Shown: positions 36,601 through 46,856 of the stretch, in pieces
Position numbering within the stretch: position 1 is the first letter of the stretch
Layout of the letters: every line of letters begins with the position of its first letter
DNA from: Phlebotomus papatasi
Taxonomy: Eukaryota; Arthropoda; Insecta; Diptera; Psychodidae
DNA: 64,000 nt
Direction of reading: 5' to 3'
Assembly (NCBI RefSeq): GCF_024763615.1
Contig: NC_077222.1
Location: 107,541,417 to 107,605,416, forward strand
The notes under the pieces: model-generated
Told to the model about the DNA's origin: nothing
Database searches by the model: none
Seen by the model: the letters and a program-made list of their open reading frames with translations, nothing else
Program-made: the position numbers and the translations under genes

Positions 36601-38820
36601 GATGCGTAACACAAGTGGTGAAATTCAAGTATCTCGGGGTGTTATTCACGAGTGATGGTAGGTTTCACACCGAACTATCGTCGCGAATTGATCAAGCTTG
36701 GCGGAAGCATGGTGAGGAAGGCCGAGCTTAGCCGTTCGGCTAAGTTATCGGTTTTAAAAGGTGTGTTCATTCCTATTCTCACCTATGGTTATGAGATTTG
36801 GGTAATGATCGAAAGTATAAGATCGCGAGTACAAGCTGCCGAGATGAGGTACCTCCGGGCGGTTAAGGGAATCACTCGTCGAGATCAAGTAAGTAATGTA
36901 GCCGTTCGTGAGAAACTAAGAAACGAGGAGCTTCTTCGGATTGAGAGATCACAACTTCGATGGTATGTATTCAGCTCATGGATAGAAAAAGATTCCCCAG
37001 AAAAGCTATGCAAGCCATTGTAAGGAGACCTCGGCTATCTTCCTGAAATGGCGGAGAATCGACAGACGTAGGCTGCTAATTTGGATGTCATGGGCCCGCG
37101 ACCCTAATAGGGATAGGGGAAAGTGGGGCACCTTTGAATTGGGGCAGCTTTGAAATTGGGCTTTTTTCTCCTAATTTCAAATGGAATTGAGGCTTATCAT
37201 GATGCAATTTAGTTTCGTAATTGGTTTGTTGAGCTAAATTATATCATAATAAGGTCCAGTTTCATTTAAAAATAGGAGAAAAAAGCTCAATTTCAAAGCT
37301 GCCCCAATTCATAGGTGCCCACTTCCCCCTAAGCGGTTGAAAATGGTGATGATGAGATGCGTAATGAGCCCAAATGGAGGACTGGGCGCAGCGGTCTCAG
37401 AAGGCACAGCCTCCACTGTAATCTAATCTGTGTTATAGAACCCAAGATGTACATTTCTTCTATACAAACCCAAAGAACTTCGATCAGGCCTTCTATCAAT
37501 TTTTCAGAATCAAAAGTATAATCTTCTCTAGGAGCTATAATTACCAACGGATTTTTGAAAAATGATGTTTTTCTGAAAGGTCTTCGAATTCCCCACCAAG
37601 TCTAACCGAATAAACCGCCTTTTGGTTTTATATTCATAGTCAGGGCATAGTAACAAACTCACAGGCTCGAGCATACCACAAAGTCTTTCTAACTTTCCCA
37701 TTTTTTTTCTAATCAAAAAGATTTTCTATTGGCACGATATTTTAACACAAAATGTGAAAGAGAAAAAGACAAAAAAAAAGTGGAAAGGAAAATAAAGATC
37801 TGTTGGACATAAATCAGGGTCATCGTGAAGCTCAATTGAGAACAATTGAGAAGTTATTTGATTATTTCTCTCTCTATCCCTCTCTCTCTCTCCTGACTAA
37901 AACTTTTTCTAATAAGGTCACTTCGAAGAGCGCGCTACCTACGAAGTTTTCTGCTTCTTTTTTTCTTTCATCTCTATATTTGCTCTGCTCGTCCTATTGG
38001 AAAACAGCCTCTTCCTCTCTCTCTCTCACTCCCATCCAATCCTTAGTTCCCTTTTCTTACTCTTTCACACTCACAGCCACCAAGGGAGAATTTTACGACG
38101 CAATTCACAATTTTTCGCTCTCTTCACTCCCCCCAGTCTCATCTAAAAATTTTGTTTTGGGTGGCATTACACGAAAAAAAAACACAATTGCACAACTTTG
38201 ACAAACAAAAAAAAAACGTCTCACATTTGGCTTCTTTGACCTACATTCTTGGGCTCCTCTGACCCTCAGATGGAGGATTTTTCCCCCCCTCACACAAACT
38301 ATTTTCAGAGAGAATGGCCTTTGAGATATTTTCACCCTTTTTTTGCACAGCTTAAAAGGAGGAGGGTAGTAATTTTTTTTCTTGCAGCAAATGGGGGGAA
38401 AAATGGCTGTCAGGAAGTATTGCAAAATTTTTGACACAAAAAAAAAGACCAAAACAAAAAAATATTTGGAAAAATTTTCAAAAGGGCTTGTGGGATTAAA
38501 GGTATTTGAATTACCTGGTATACAGCGATTTTTGGCAAATCCAGACATACCGCACAGCACAAAATGCCCCCAAGACGATGTTCCAATTTTTCATTGATTT
38601 GCGAATTTGTCTCAAATTTGCGGCGCTTCGCCACGGGCTCCAAACCGAGGGGATCCACAACGACATTGGATGTGGTTTGGGGTGATCCGCCATCGGACTG
38701 CGAGGGTGCCCCCGGGGATTCAATTGTCTGGATCTCAGCCAACGACGGAAGGTGGGGATTTATGGGAGTAGCCGATGGGGACGGTCCTGGAGCATTTGTC
38801 TCAATTCTCGCGTCCGCCAT
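27672..38820 (-). CDS. Cyhr1: CYHR1/ZTRAF1-type RING and TRAF-like zinc-finger protein (six exons, ~382 aa)
   Basis: Cysteine and histidine-rich protein 1 homologue; the biochemical role in the family is poorly defined. Exons on the minus strand, with phases that join without a break: 38515-38820, 32269-32327, 32084-32198, 31889-32012, 27847-28277 and 27672-27785. Exon 1 encodes a disordered N-terminus (PGPSPSATPINPHLP) and starts the RING-like finger (LGGILCCAVCLDLPKIAVYQ). Exon 2 gives CQMGHLMCAACFTHLLADG and exon 3 CPNCRVEISKS plus RNLAVEKAVSELPSDC. Exon 4 is TRAF-type finger sequence (YCGKEFPCKSLERHEQ, CKYIRIGCQWKGPIHE). Exon 5 is the conserved C-terminal domain (KPYRTDEYVQKLFYETARFT, WVVKARINNS). 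Exon 6 ends SSECNRLLASKAINFRL to a TAG stop. The ATG at 38820 gives MADARIETN; the open frame upstream uses TTG and was not chosen. Intron 1 (6.2 kb) and intron 4 (3.6 kb) are full of transposon debris. Confidence 0.95.
28738..28875. mobile_element. MITE, third copy of the 24218 family, in CYHR1 intron 4
   Basis: Starts TTAGGTCCTTGACAGTCTTA and ends TCTGTCAAGGCCTAA. Shares the AAGCC...CGGCTTA and CTCTCGGCTAATTC inner arms with the copies at 24218-24498. Confidence 0.75.
29105..29920. mobile_element. diverged foldback element in CYHR1 intron 4
   Basis: ATTTTGAGACCAAGAT and ATCAAGATTCAGATGTCAA near 29125-29225 reappear as complements near 29820-29890, and AACCAAGATTTCAAGACGTC near 29290 has a complement near 29770. 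Arms are diverged and the ends are not precise. Confidence 0.5.
30464..30701. mobile_element. pogo-type MITE, copy 2
   Basis: TACAGTATACTCTCACTCAA to GAGAGAGAGTCTACTGTA, TA at both ends. About 95% identical by eye to 208-445 in the same orientation. Confidence 0.85.
31190..31790. mobile_element. foldback element rich in TTTTCAGCTGAA, CYHR1 intron 4
   Basis: The left block about 31195-31300 (CAGCGAGCACAGTTAG, TTTTCAGCATATTTTTGCTG, AATCGATCAG) is complemented at about 31690-31785 (GATCGATTCAGCAAAAATAT, CTAACTGTGTTTGCTGAG). Additional TTTTCAGCTGAAT copies lie between, some inverted. Ends are ragged. About 100 bp from CYHR1 exon 4. Confidence 0.65.
33679..33701. repeat. CT dinucleotide microsatellite
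   Basis: Uninterrupted CT run of about 11 units; a shorter run is at about 33880-33892. Confidence 0.9.
34860..34960 (+). pseudogene. RTE-like LINE fragment
   Basis: CTCAGCAAACAGAATTGCGA and CGTTTGAGAGGAG match the plus-strand RT pseudogene at about 2089-2116 and 11405-11418. The translated SKQNCELLSTFER corresponds to SKQNCKLLAAFER. Confidence 0.65.
35400..35640 (+). mobile_element. tRNA-derived SINE
   Basis: A tRNA-like head at about 35418-35505 has a textbook B box (GAGTTCGAATCCCGCC at about 35490) and a weaker upstream A-box region, closing with CCGGTGC. A non-tRNA body (GAAAAAGACATTTTCACTGT) follows. It is not a functional tRNA, because the cloverleaf arms do not pair over the full length. 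Confidence 0.6.
35895..37113 (+). pseudogene. LINE remnants (zinc-knuckle tail and RT C-terminus)
   Basis: Near 36330-36410 the translation TEDESTLCECGQQQTIEYF with NCSICP is the cysteine-rich C-terminus of Jockey-type LINE polyproteins. From 36640, KLSVLKGVFIPILTYGYEIW, RVQAAEMRYLRAVKGITRRD and LLRIERSQLRWY are a LINE RT C-terminal region. The 3' tail (CCCGCGACCCTAATAGGGAT) follows. Several frame changes show decay; two different elements are likely. Confidence 0.75.
37114..37331. mobile_element. 218-bp TA-type MITE inserted in LINE tail
   Basis: TAGGGGAAAGTGGGGCACCT at the left and the complement of TAGGGGGAAGTGGGCACCTA at the right; TA at both ends. Removing it joins AATAGGGATA to AGCGGTTGAAAATG, which is exactly the uninterrupted tail seen on the minus strand at 14684-14723, so both boundaries are confirmed. 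Confidence 0.9.
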
Positions 38821-39845
38821 TGTGTCTTGTGTCAATATTTTCTCAATTTACCTCAAAAACCCGTCCTCACACAATCCTCTCTCAACTACTTTCCTCTCGC
38901 CTCCCCAAGAAACAAGCCCCAAATTGATCGATTGAGCTTACCCTCTCTGCACAACGGAAGACACACAAGAACCCCCCCAGAAAATTTTATGACGAAATCC
39001 CCACGGACAAAATGTCAGAACGAAAAAAAAAAAATTTGAGAGCTCTCTTCCTCTCAATGGCCTCCCTTGTTTGAGAGTGCAAGACAAAGGAATGTGTCGT
39101 CACGGTTTTTTTCCTCTCTCTCTTGTCCCCCTTCACTTTCAGTTCATCCACTTTTCACCCATTCCAGCCTGAGCCCCAGAAAGCCACAATATTGCTCCCC
39201 ACAATCGTCAAAATTGCAACACTTTTCCTCACGTGTCAGTCCACCCACGGAAATCGCCAGCGAAAAAAAGAAGTGCTCACACGGAGATCAGAAAAAAAAA
39301 GTTGCAAGAACACTCTGAGCTCCCCCTTTGAGAATAGTTGAGAAAATACACAGAGAGCGAGATTCCCTCGAATGTCAAATCACGTCCAAAACGCAACACC
39401 GTTTAATGTTTTTGTTATATAATGCTTCGACTATTTATAGTTCATCCCCTCCACTCTGCACAATGTCGCCAGAGAGGGAGATAAATGAGCTCTCATCTGC
39501 TCAGCTGTTTGCATCCCCACCCAGTTTCCATTGATCAGAGTGAGATGGCTATAGAGATTTCTTGCTAAAATCCATCGGGTCATCTCACTCTGAGAGCGAT
39601 ATCAATGCATTTCTAAAGAGAGGATAGAGAGTTTACTAATTTGCTCTCGTATGCTCTCCCCTCGCGAAAGGAGGGAGAATGCACTTCTATAATTAATGAC
39701 TTGCTCTTGCTACTACCAATGTGTAAAGAGAAGTAGTAAACGTAGTAAACGTATTTTTCCCCTAGAATTTTCTAATGAATTCATATTTGTCGAATTTACA
39801 GGAAAAAAAATTCTAGGAAAATTGAATGATTTCATATTTTGGGAT

Positions 39846-40083
39846 TACAGTAGACTCTCCCTCAATCGGCTCTTTTTCAATCGGGCACAAATTTTTTTTG
39901 GCAATTTTCACGTTTAATTATGAAGCAAATTTGCTCAAATTCGCTGTAGTTCTTCCTATTTTTTCGTGATTCTTTATAATTGAGCGCTTTTTGTGGAATT
40001 TACAAAGGCTTTGACGCCTAAATCTATCGATAAATCGGATGACATTTTGCCCCATATGCCCAATTGAGAGAGAGTCTACTGTA
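39846..40083. mobile_element. pogo-type MITE, copy 3
   Basis: TACAGTAGACTCTCCCTCAA to GAGAGAGAGTCTACTGTA; same family and orientation as 208-445 and 30464-30701. Confidence 0.85.
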
Positions 40084-40444
40084 ATTTTGAAATAAGGATG
40101 ACTTGAAAGATTTAACCAGCGTTATTACACTTGCACATTAAAATTTTAATGTGATTCACATTAATTGTTGCTTGTGAGCGTCCAAATATGTTATTTGTGT
40201 CTTTGAGTCACTCAATATTTTAGGTTTTTTCTATTTATTGATATAGAAGTGGACTTGGCCTGCAAAAATAAGTTTAAATTTACCTAAAGCATAAATATTT
40301 TTCACATTAAAAAATTAAAGAGAAAATCGCATTAATTTTTCGCATTAATGCTATAAATCAATTTATATCAAATTTTGCGGGCCAAGTCTACCTTTTTATC
40401 AACAAATAGATCAAATTTGATTAAAGATTTTGATTTGACTTAAA

Positions 40445-40631
40445 GATATATCAACATTTTTTAATGTTAATTTTACACCTTTTTAAGGATAAAAATAACA
40501 TGAAAAAGGTAACTTAAACCCCTAATACACCTAAAAAGCATAATATTTACACCGCATTTCGGATAAATATTGCAGGGTAAAATTAACATTTCCGGAATGT
40601 TATTTTAACTTTTTCGGATTTCTCTCAGTGA
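40445..40631. mobile_element. CACTGA-type MITE, copy C (inverted, truncated)
   Basis: Right end ACTTTTTCGGATTTCTCTCA GTG; the left end stops in the middle of the family sequence at ATATATCAACATTTTTTAAT. Confidence 0.7.
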
Positions 40632-42306
40632 ATCCTGTCTCAAAATTTTCTGTCCTTTATTAATCCCTTAAGGACGATACGCTTTTCACTACCGAAAATC
40701 AACAATAAAAATGCAACCGATGAGTAAAATTAATGAAACGTCTTACATCCTGGGATGATTAACTAACGGATGAAGCACTTTAATTCACAAATTCAGAGAG
40801 GATAATATTTTTATTGAATTTAAAATTTTACTGGTGTTAGAAAGAAAATTTAAATTTGTCAGAAAAATTCAAAAAATGCGAATTTTACGTTTTTTTCATA
40901 AAGGTTTTAGGAACCATTATCCTCGTGCAATCATTATAAATTTTGTGCTAAAACAATAACATTAGATACTCTTTCGTTTGGTAAAAGTTTTAAAATGGTT
41001 GCATTTGGTTTTATACCACAACTAAAAAACCACTTAAGAAAAAATATACCACATTTTTGTACGGAAAATGTATGAGAATTCTCTGCCCTGTTTACATGCA
41101 ATTTTGAAAAATCCAAAAGAGTCTAATTCAGTGGAACTTTTGCCTCTATGGACGATATTGATAAAAATAGCCCAAAAAAAAATTAAATAATGATGATAGA
41201 ATGAGAATTTTCACTGATGAAAAATATTATATATGAGTATTGTACTTCCTATTCCCAAAGATTTTGCTTAAAAATGAAAATATAAAAAAAATAATTATAT
41301 GTAATCATTCAACAATGCGGTAATTTAAAAAATCGTCTCTTTTATGCCCAAATATTTACTACATGGCAAATATCTGAATATTTACAAACTTACTTTGCAA
41401 TTACGTACAAACATTAGAAGAAACTAACTTTAGGTAGTCAGGAAAAATTATTTTCTCTATGGGTCACCTACCCAATCGTCCTGTAATGATTAAGGATTTA
41501 AATTAAAAGGTCCTCCCGGCCGGTTTTAAGATAAAAAAAAATCCTTTCCTCTGCTTCGGTATTGTGAAAATTAAAAAAAAATGATACTTTAAAATTAAAG
41601 GACTGTAATCGGATAACATGAATAAGCATTTATGAAATGGCAGATTTGAAGATTAAGGTCTTTAAAATTTATTACTATCATTTATTAATTTAATTCTAGA
41701 CTTATAAAGTCCGCCCCTTTTACACGGTTCGATTAAAGAAAACTAATACTACATTTTATTTCAGAATTGAGGAAATCATGTCACTTTTTATTTGTGATCT
41801 ATAAAAATAGAATAGAGAAAAAAATCTTTTAGGTTCAACCGGATAAAACAATCAGGCCTGGGAAGTGTAAAAAAAATATTTTTATCAGTAAAAAATTTGA
41901 AAGGATTATAATTTCTCAAACTTCTCTTTGCCAATAATGTTTCACTTTCACAGCTTACTATTTTTCATTTGTTTCAGATAATTTTTAATAAAAAATACTA
42001 CCCAATCTGATTCAGATTTAAATTTCTGACTTAACGATTAGAATTTAATTCATTTGAGATATGAAGAAACACATTTTTTTCATTTTTGACCTTGATTTGG
42101 TAAGAAATATTAACATTTTTAGAGGTTGAAGTTGAAATTCTACAAGTTCAAATATATATAGTGAATTTTTAAATTTAAAGTAAAAAATAGTAGTTGTTGT
42201 TACATGCTCCTAGAGGCTTTTGTTACAAGTTTAATGTTTCTGAGTTTAAATTTGTCTTTGAATTCTAGAATCAAATTAAATGAATTTAATAATATTCTTT
42301 AAATAA

Positions 42307-42360
42307 GAAAAATAATTTTTCTAATCAATTTCTGTAAGATTGATTAGAAAAATTATTTTT
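42307..42360. repeat. perfect hairpin with ~22-bp arms
   Basis: AAATAATTTTTCTAATCAAT is complemented by ATTGATTAGAAAAATTATTT with a short TTCTGTAAG loop. Intergenic; could be a small MITE relic. Confidence 0.75.
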
Positions 42361-43050
42361 TTAATCTTAAATTGCGCTTCATCATCCTATGTTAGCTCGG
42401 CTTTTTAGAAGTTAAAATGAATTAAATTCGTCGAAGTTCAATTCGAAAAAATACAAAAAAATCTTAGTAGTTTTTTTTTTAATTCTTATAATTAAAAAAA
42501 TGAACTTCTTTTAATTAGAAACAAAACCGATTAAAATTTTTCGATTTACTGGATCTTATTTTATTTATTTCCCAATCCAATATTCATTATAAATGCTTAT
42601 TTTGTTTCTAATTTCAAAAATATTGAAAAATAGAGGCTATAATGTACTTTTAGTGAGAAATTTAAGACAAATTGAACATTTCAACATGATTTTCATTCAA
42701 TAAACTTTCTAGACTTAAAAATTTAAACAAATCTAAGCAAGAAAAACTTTTCGAAGTTCCAATTTATCACATTTTGAAATGCTAAAGCTAGACGGCATTT
42801 CGAAATTTCTGTATTCACATTTTTTTTCTTTTTTTCGGGGTAATGTCGTCACGGCCGTCACCCTATTTTGTGTATCTTATAAGAATCTCACTTACCGTAA
42901 GCCAATGTGAGCCTAACTTTCTGATTTCCTAAAGAATTTTCCCTAATCAATTGCAAAACTACCAAATTATTTCACTTCCCCAAGACTCACAAAAAAAACC
43001 AGCATAGCGCGAATTGATAATGCTTTTGCTTTGTGTATTTGCCAAATGAA

Positions 43051-43056
43051 TTTATT
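43051..43056 (-). promoter_or_regulatory. candidate poly(A) signal of the SREK1-like gene
   Basis: AATAAA on the minus strand, 66 nt beyond the stop codon. Confidence 0.5.
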
Positions 43057-43121
43057 CCGTGCATTCTACAGAGAAATTGAATAAAAACTCCCAATTTTTC
43101 AGGGAATAGAGATTAGGGAAT

Positions 43122-44627
43122 CTACGGAGAGATGTCCATGTTGTCTGATTTCTCAGGTGAAGGTGTTCGAGGCTCCCTTTTTGACTCAGCCGGCGGCGGA
43201 GGAGCATCATCCTGCCCAATCTTCTCCTCATCATCGTAATCCCGCTGGATCTTCTCATCCTTTGAGGATCTCTTGGACGATGGCTCAGGTGTATGGCGAC
43301 GCCTCGAAGAGCGACTGGACTCTTTCCTCTTGGACCTAGATCGGCTCCTGCTGCGTCTACTGCTGCGCTCCTCACGCCTATGGGATCTCGATGAAGTCTT
43401 CCTGTCCCTCGATGAATGACGATGGGAGCGTGATCGACTGTGTCGAGATGAATTGGACTTAGAGCGACTGCGATGGCGCGATCGGGACTTCCTGCGACGA
43501 TCCCGGGATCTCGAGCGTCTCGACGGAGACTTTTTGGATCTGGACCGGGAGCGCTTTCTGGAGCGCGAAGAGGAGCGTTTTGTTTTGCTGCTGGAGCGAC
43601 GTCGAGAACGTTTCGAGCGTGTTCTGGAGCGAGAACGCGACCGAGAACGTGAGCGACTTCGTCTCCTGGACTTGGAGCGCTTCCTTGACGACGAGCGTTT
43701 CCTTGAGCGACTGCGGGAGTGACGGTGTTCCCGGGAACGTGATCTTGAGCGCCTGGATCGACTGGGAGCTTTATCCTTGGACAGCATCCCAATAACTGGA
43801 TCAATGGCAGCTGAGATCATGTTCTGGGCCTCCTTGACGATGCACATGGCCTCCTCAATCTCCTTCTGGGCCGCTTCATTGCTCTTAGTTTCGGGCTTCG
43901 TGATGGGCTGAGTGGAGTGGTAGACACTCAAGGGAGATCCCTTGTATTCAACTCCATGAAGCTTGAATGCTTCAATAATGGATTTTTGCTCAGTGAATTC
44001 AATCATAGCATGCCGTGTGTACTCCACTTCGGCAATCCGGCCGTACTTGACCTCCCCGGCGCGACTGAAGAACTCCATGAGGTCCTCAATATTCCAATCG
44101 GAACTTATATCAATGACCATAATGGTCCTACGGGTCTCCTCGATCTTCCTGGCGTCAAAATTCACCGGAAGCGGCGGATAGAGGGGCAGTTTGTTGAGCT
44201 CTAGCTTCGGATCTGTTGTCATAATCACCTGACTCGGAGGTATCCCATCGATGCGATTCACCAACTCAGGTGGCAACTTGGATCCTGCAGACTGCAGTCC
44301 AGGGACCAAAGTACCACTCGTGGACATCTCTAGGGCTTTGTATTCGTCCGGAATCAAGCCTGAGTACACGGGAATGACAATCAATGCCCGGTCGATGAAG
44401 ACGGTGTTGGTCATATGCTGAGCCACAGCTACACTGCTGCTCTCCTGGTACTTCACATAGCAGATTCTCGAAACAACTGGACACGAGACATCCCGGATGG
44501 TAGGATAGAGGCGCAAATCATCGATTTTCCCAATGCTCCCAAAGAGATTTTGCATTTGATCCTTGGTCGCTTGGGGTGCAATATTTGTGATTTGCACAAC
44601 TTTTGTGGTCGTTCCGCCACCAGCCAT
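43122..44627 (-). CDS. Srek1: SREK1/SRSF11-like SR splicing factor, intronless (501 aa)
   Basis: Nuclear SR-family protein expected to regulate splice-site choice. The N-terminal RRM-like domain (about 8-85) has VVQITNIAPQATKDQMQNLF, DDLRLYPTI, CYVKYQE and the family signature AQHMTNTVFIDRALIVIP shared by SREK1 and SRSF11. A second RRM (about 165-240: RRTIMVIDISSDWNIEDLME, FFSRAGEVKYGRI) is as in SREK1. The conserved helix EEAMCIVKEAQNMISAAIDP follows, then a 150-residue RS domain of SR/RS dipeptides, and an acidic tail (DYDDEE, ending NMDIS-P). The closest Drosophila gene is probably Srp54 (CG4602). The ATG at 44627 gives MAGGGTTTKVV. No intron interrupts the frame. The long frames opposite or beside the RS region are codon-bias shadows. 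Confidence 0.95.
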   Translation of the reverse strand: MAGGGTTTKVVQITNIAPQATKDQMQNLFGSIGKIDDLRLYPTIRDVSCPVVSRICYVKYQESSSVAVAQHMTNTVFIDRALIVIPVYSGLIPDEYKALEMSTSGTLVPGLQSAGSKLPPELVNRIDGIPPSQVIMTTDPKLELNKLPLYPPLPVNFDARKIEETRRTIMVIDISSDWNIEDLMEFFSRAGEVKYGRIAEVEYTRHAMIEFTEQKSIIEAFKLHGVEYKGSPLSVYHSTQPITKPETKSNEAAQKEIEEAMCIVKEAQNMISAAIDPVIGMLSKDKAPSRSRRSRSRSREHRHSRSRSRKRSSSRKRSKSRRRSRSRSRSRSRSRTRSKRSRRRSSSKTKRSSSRSRKRSRSRSKKSPSRRSRSRDRRRKSRSRHRSRSKSNSSRHSRSRSHRHSSRDRKTSSRSHRREERSSRRSRSRSRSKRKESSRSSRRRHTPEPSSKRSSKDEKIQRDYDDEEKIGQDDAPPPPAESKREPRTPSPEKSDNMDISP

Positions 44628-44772
44628 GCTTCCTGCTGTCCACTAGCAAGGTGCCCGATGGCCAAAACACTCAAACTTTCGGGTTTTTCACCGGAAAAAC
44701 AAAGAGAAAACGTTTCCGCACTGCCAGAGGAAAAAATGGCCTTTTTGTGAGGTTATGTGTCAAAGACGCCCA

Positions 44773-44809
44773 GTCGTAGCGCCGTCTTGCGGAAACTTTG
44801 GCAAATGAC
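44773..44809 (+). repeat. 37-bp direct repeat, left copy
   Basis: GTCGTAGCGCCGTCTTGCGG then AAACTTTGGCAAATGAC. It matches 52623-52659 at 35 of 37 positions in the same orientation. It lies about 150 bp upstream of the SREK1-like start codon and directly outside the inverted-repeat arm that starts at 44810. Confidence 0.9.
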
Positions 44810-44884
44810 CAGTGTTGCCAACTCTATGAGATTTCCCTAAATTTAGGAGATTTGAGTAGGCATTTAGGTCCGAAAATTTTGATC

Positions 44885-45830
44885 TACACAGTAAAAAATT
44901 GTGTGAGAAATAAAGTTGTGTATTTGAAAAGTTGTGTAAATGCACAAGCAATATGGTTGTAAATTGTAAAATTACTATCATAGTGGTGGTACGATACTAA
45001 CATAATGCTAGTAAAATTATGTATTGTGTAAGGAAATTTGTGTATTGGAAAATTTGTGTGAGAACTGTCAAAATTCCATTGTTTACTATTGCAATTTTTC
45101 TAAGATTTCAGATAGATTTTGCATTTTTAACTGCCTAATTGTCTTCTGGAATAATTCATTGGATTCTTAAAATGTGCCTCAGTCGTGAAAAATTAGGAAT
45201 AATTATGTAATAACAGAAAACAGAGGAAGCATCATGTAAATTAGAAAAATTGACGATGCAACTCTTGGCCATTTGCTGAAGAGAAGTAAGCAAGTCGGTA
45301 GCGCAGGCAGAAAACACGAGACCATCAACGCAAAGATTATGGGTTCAAGTCTCAGACTCGCTCTTATTTTTTTTCCTTTTTTTATTCTTTTTTTCTTTTT
45401 TTTTCTTAGTTTAATACCGAGACATATCACAGATAATACAAATAAACCGAACAAAATTTTTCTACAATCAAAATTATAGACAGGAAGCCATTTTATAAAA
45501 TTGAAAATACACAACTTTGCCAATACACAACATTTCCAATACACAAAATTTACAACCATAGCGCTCGTGCAAAAATTACCAATCGTAGTGGTTGTAAATT
45601 TTTTTACTGTGTACACAGTAAAAAATTGTGTGAGAAATAAAGTTGTGTATTTGAAAAGTTGTGTAAATTCACAAGCAATATGGTTGTAAATTGTAAAATT
45701 ACTATCATATTGGTGGTACGATACTAACATAATGCTAGTAAAATTATGTATTGTGTAAGGAAATTTGTGTATTGGAAAATTTGTGTGAGAACTGTCAAAA
45801 TTCCATTGTTTACTATTGCAATTTTTCTAG
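44885..45830. mobile_element. 945-bp insertion with 224-bp terminal direct repeats
   Basis: Direct repeats 44885-45109 and 45604-45830 (TACACAGTAAAAAATTGTGT ... GCAATTTTTCTA) differ at only two or three positions. The inner end before the second repeat is an inverse terminus (TTTTTTACTGTG). The empty site is preserved in the right arm of the large inverted repeat (GATCTAGGAGTTAGG near 52555), so the insertion used a TA or CTA target. Either a TIR element plus a partial tandem copy, or a miniature terminal-repeat element. Confidence 0.75.
45288..45365 (+). repeat. tRNA-like sequence inside the 945-bp insertion
   Basis: AAGTCGGTAGCGCAGGC (A-box-like) and GGGTTCAAGTCTC (B-box-like) at the spacing of a tRNA, followed by a T-rich run from 45366 that could end Pol III transcription. 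No convincing full cloverleaf; probably a SINE head. Confidence 0.5.
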
Positions 45831-45967
45831 GAGTTAGGAGAATTATTTAGGAGAATATTTTTTTTTTTAGAAATTATCGAAATTATCTACAAAATTTATC
45901 AAAAAAATTGCGACAAACACAATCTAACGTGGAAAAAGTCAACAAGAGCATTTAAAAAAGCATTAAA

Positions 45968-46856
45968 CGTGTCTACACATTGGAACTGATTTCATCAAGA
46001 AATATTTCAAAAAGGTTTTAAAGAATTACTTTCTATTTTTGAAGAAATTTTAGGAGAAAAATGTTTCCACATTTCCACATTGTGTTTCTTTTCCTCAAAT
46101 ATTTTTGACAGATTGCTAACATATTCCCAAGTCTCTTGCTCTTGTGATTGTTTTTCACAAAAATTTGTTGTTTCGCTGCTGAAAAATATAAGAAAAGTGT
46201 TTGTGGAAGTTCCTTAGGATAGTATTTAGTGAATTTTTGTAGACAATATCTTAAAAATGCAAAAGAAGAGTGTTTTTTTTTGGGGGATTTCATTCTGGTG
46301 GAATCCCCAGCTTTGAAGTAAGAAACATTTCCACACATTTTTTCCCCTTTTAACGTAATCTCAGCATGATTTTTTGACTTTCCCATACTATTTTCACTTT
46401 GTTGTTTTTCTTTTTACATGTTTCTTTGACGAATTCTTTTGCATCTCAATTGATTTTCTGGAGTACGGGAATATAACCTCAAAACTTTGTCCTTACTTTC
46501 ATATTGCGTGATCGTGATATTCGCAGTTCGCTGTGGATAAAAATCGTTTTTTCACGTTAATCTCAAAAATATTTTCAACAGAAGAAAAAAAGTGAGAGGA
46601 AATGTTCCTTTCTTCAAAGCTGCGGTGGATTCCACCAGGAATGAAATCTCCAGAAAAACACTCTTCTTTTACATTTTAGGGATATTTTCCACAAAAATGT
46701 ACTAAACATTATCCCAAGGAACGTACACAAATGCATTTATCATTTTTTTCAGCAGTAAAACAAACAAATTTTCATGAAAAATAATCTCGAATCGTGATGT
46801 TTTCCTTCAAAAATTTTGTCAAAAATTACTGTTAAATTTTGTTCCAATGTGTAGCG
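45968..46856. mobile_element. foldback element with CTACACATTGGAAC termini
   Basis: The outer termini CTACACATTGGAAC are inverted. The inner arms about 46200-46340 and 46590-46735 are complements (AAAGAAGAGTGTTTTT, GATTTCATTC, GGTGGAATCC, CTTTGAAG). A lone related terminus (GCGTCTACACATTGGGAGCA) is at about 49531. Confidence 0.75.

Larger units (their letters stand above)
32328..38514. other. CYHR1 intron 1, mostly repeats
   Basis: Holds a pyrimidine-rich tract (33600-34260) with CT microsatellites, LINE fragments (34860-34960, 35895-37080), a tRNA-derived SINE (35400-35640) and a MITE (37114-37331). The long plus-strand frames in 33486-34281 are products of low-complexity CTCTCT sequence. 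No independent gene seen. Confidence 0.7.
38821..43121. other. CYHR1 upstream / SREK1-like downstream intergenic region
   Basis: 38821-39700 is CT-rich, GAGAG-containing sequence likely to hold the CYHR1 promoter and 5' UTR. Beyond it are MITEs at 39846-40083 and 40445-40631. The rest (40632-43050) is AT-rich with no gene recognised. Confidence 0.6.

Noticed and set aside
38820..38835. Upstream start for CYHR1 giving five more residues
   Set aside because: The upstream codon is TTG, not ATG; the ATG at 38820 is the first usable start.
43052..43804. 250-codon minus-strand frame overlapping the RS domain, and 89-codon plus-strand frame 43453-43722
   Set aside because: Both are shadows of the biased AGR/CGN-serine codons of the SR protein; low complexity and no family match.
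45288..45365. Functional tRNA gene
   Set aside because: A- and B-box-like words are present but the acceptor and anticodon stems do not pair; it sits in a mobile element.
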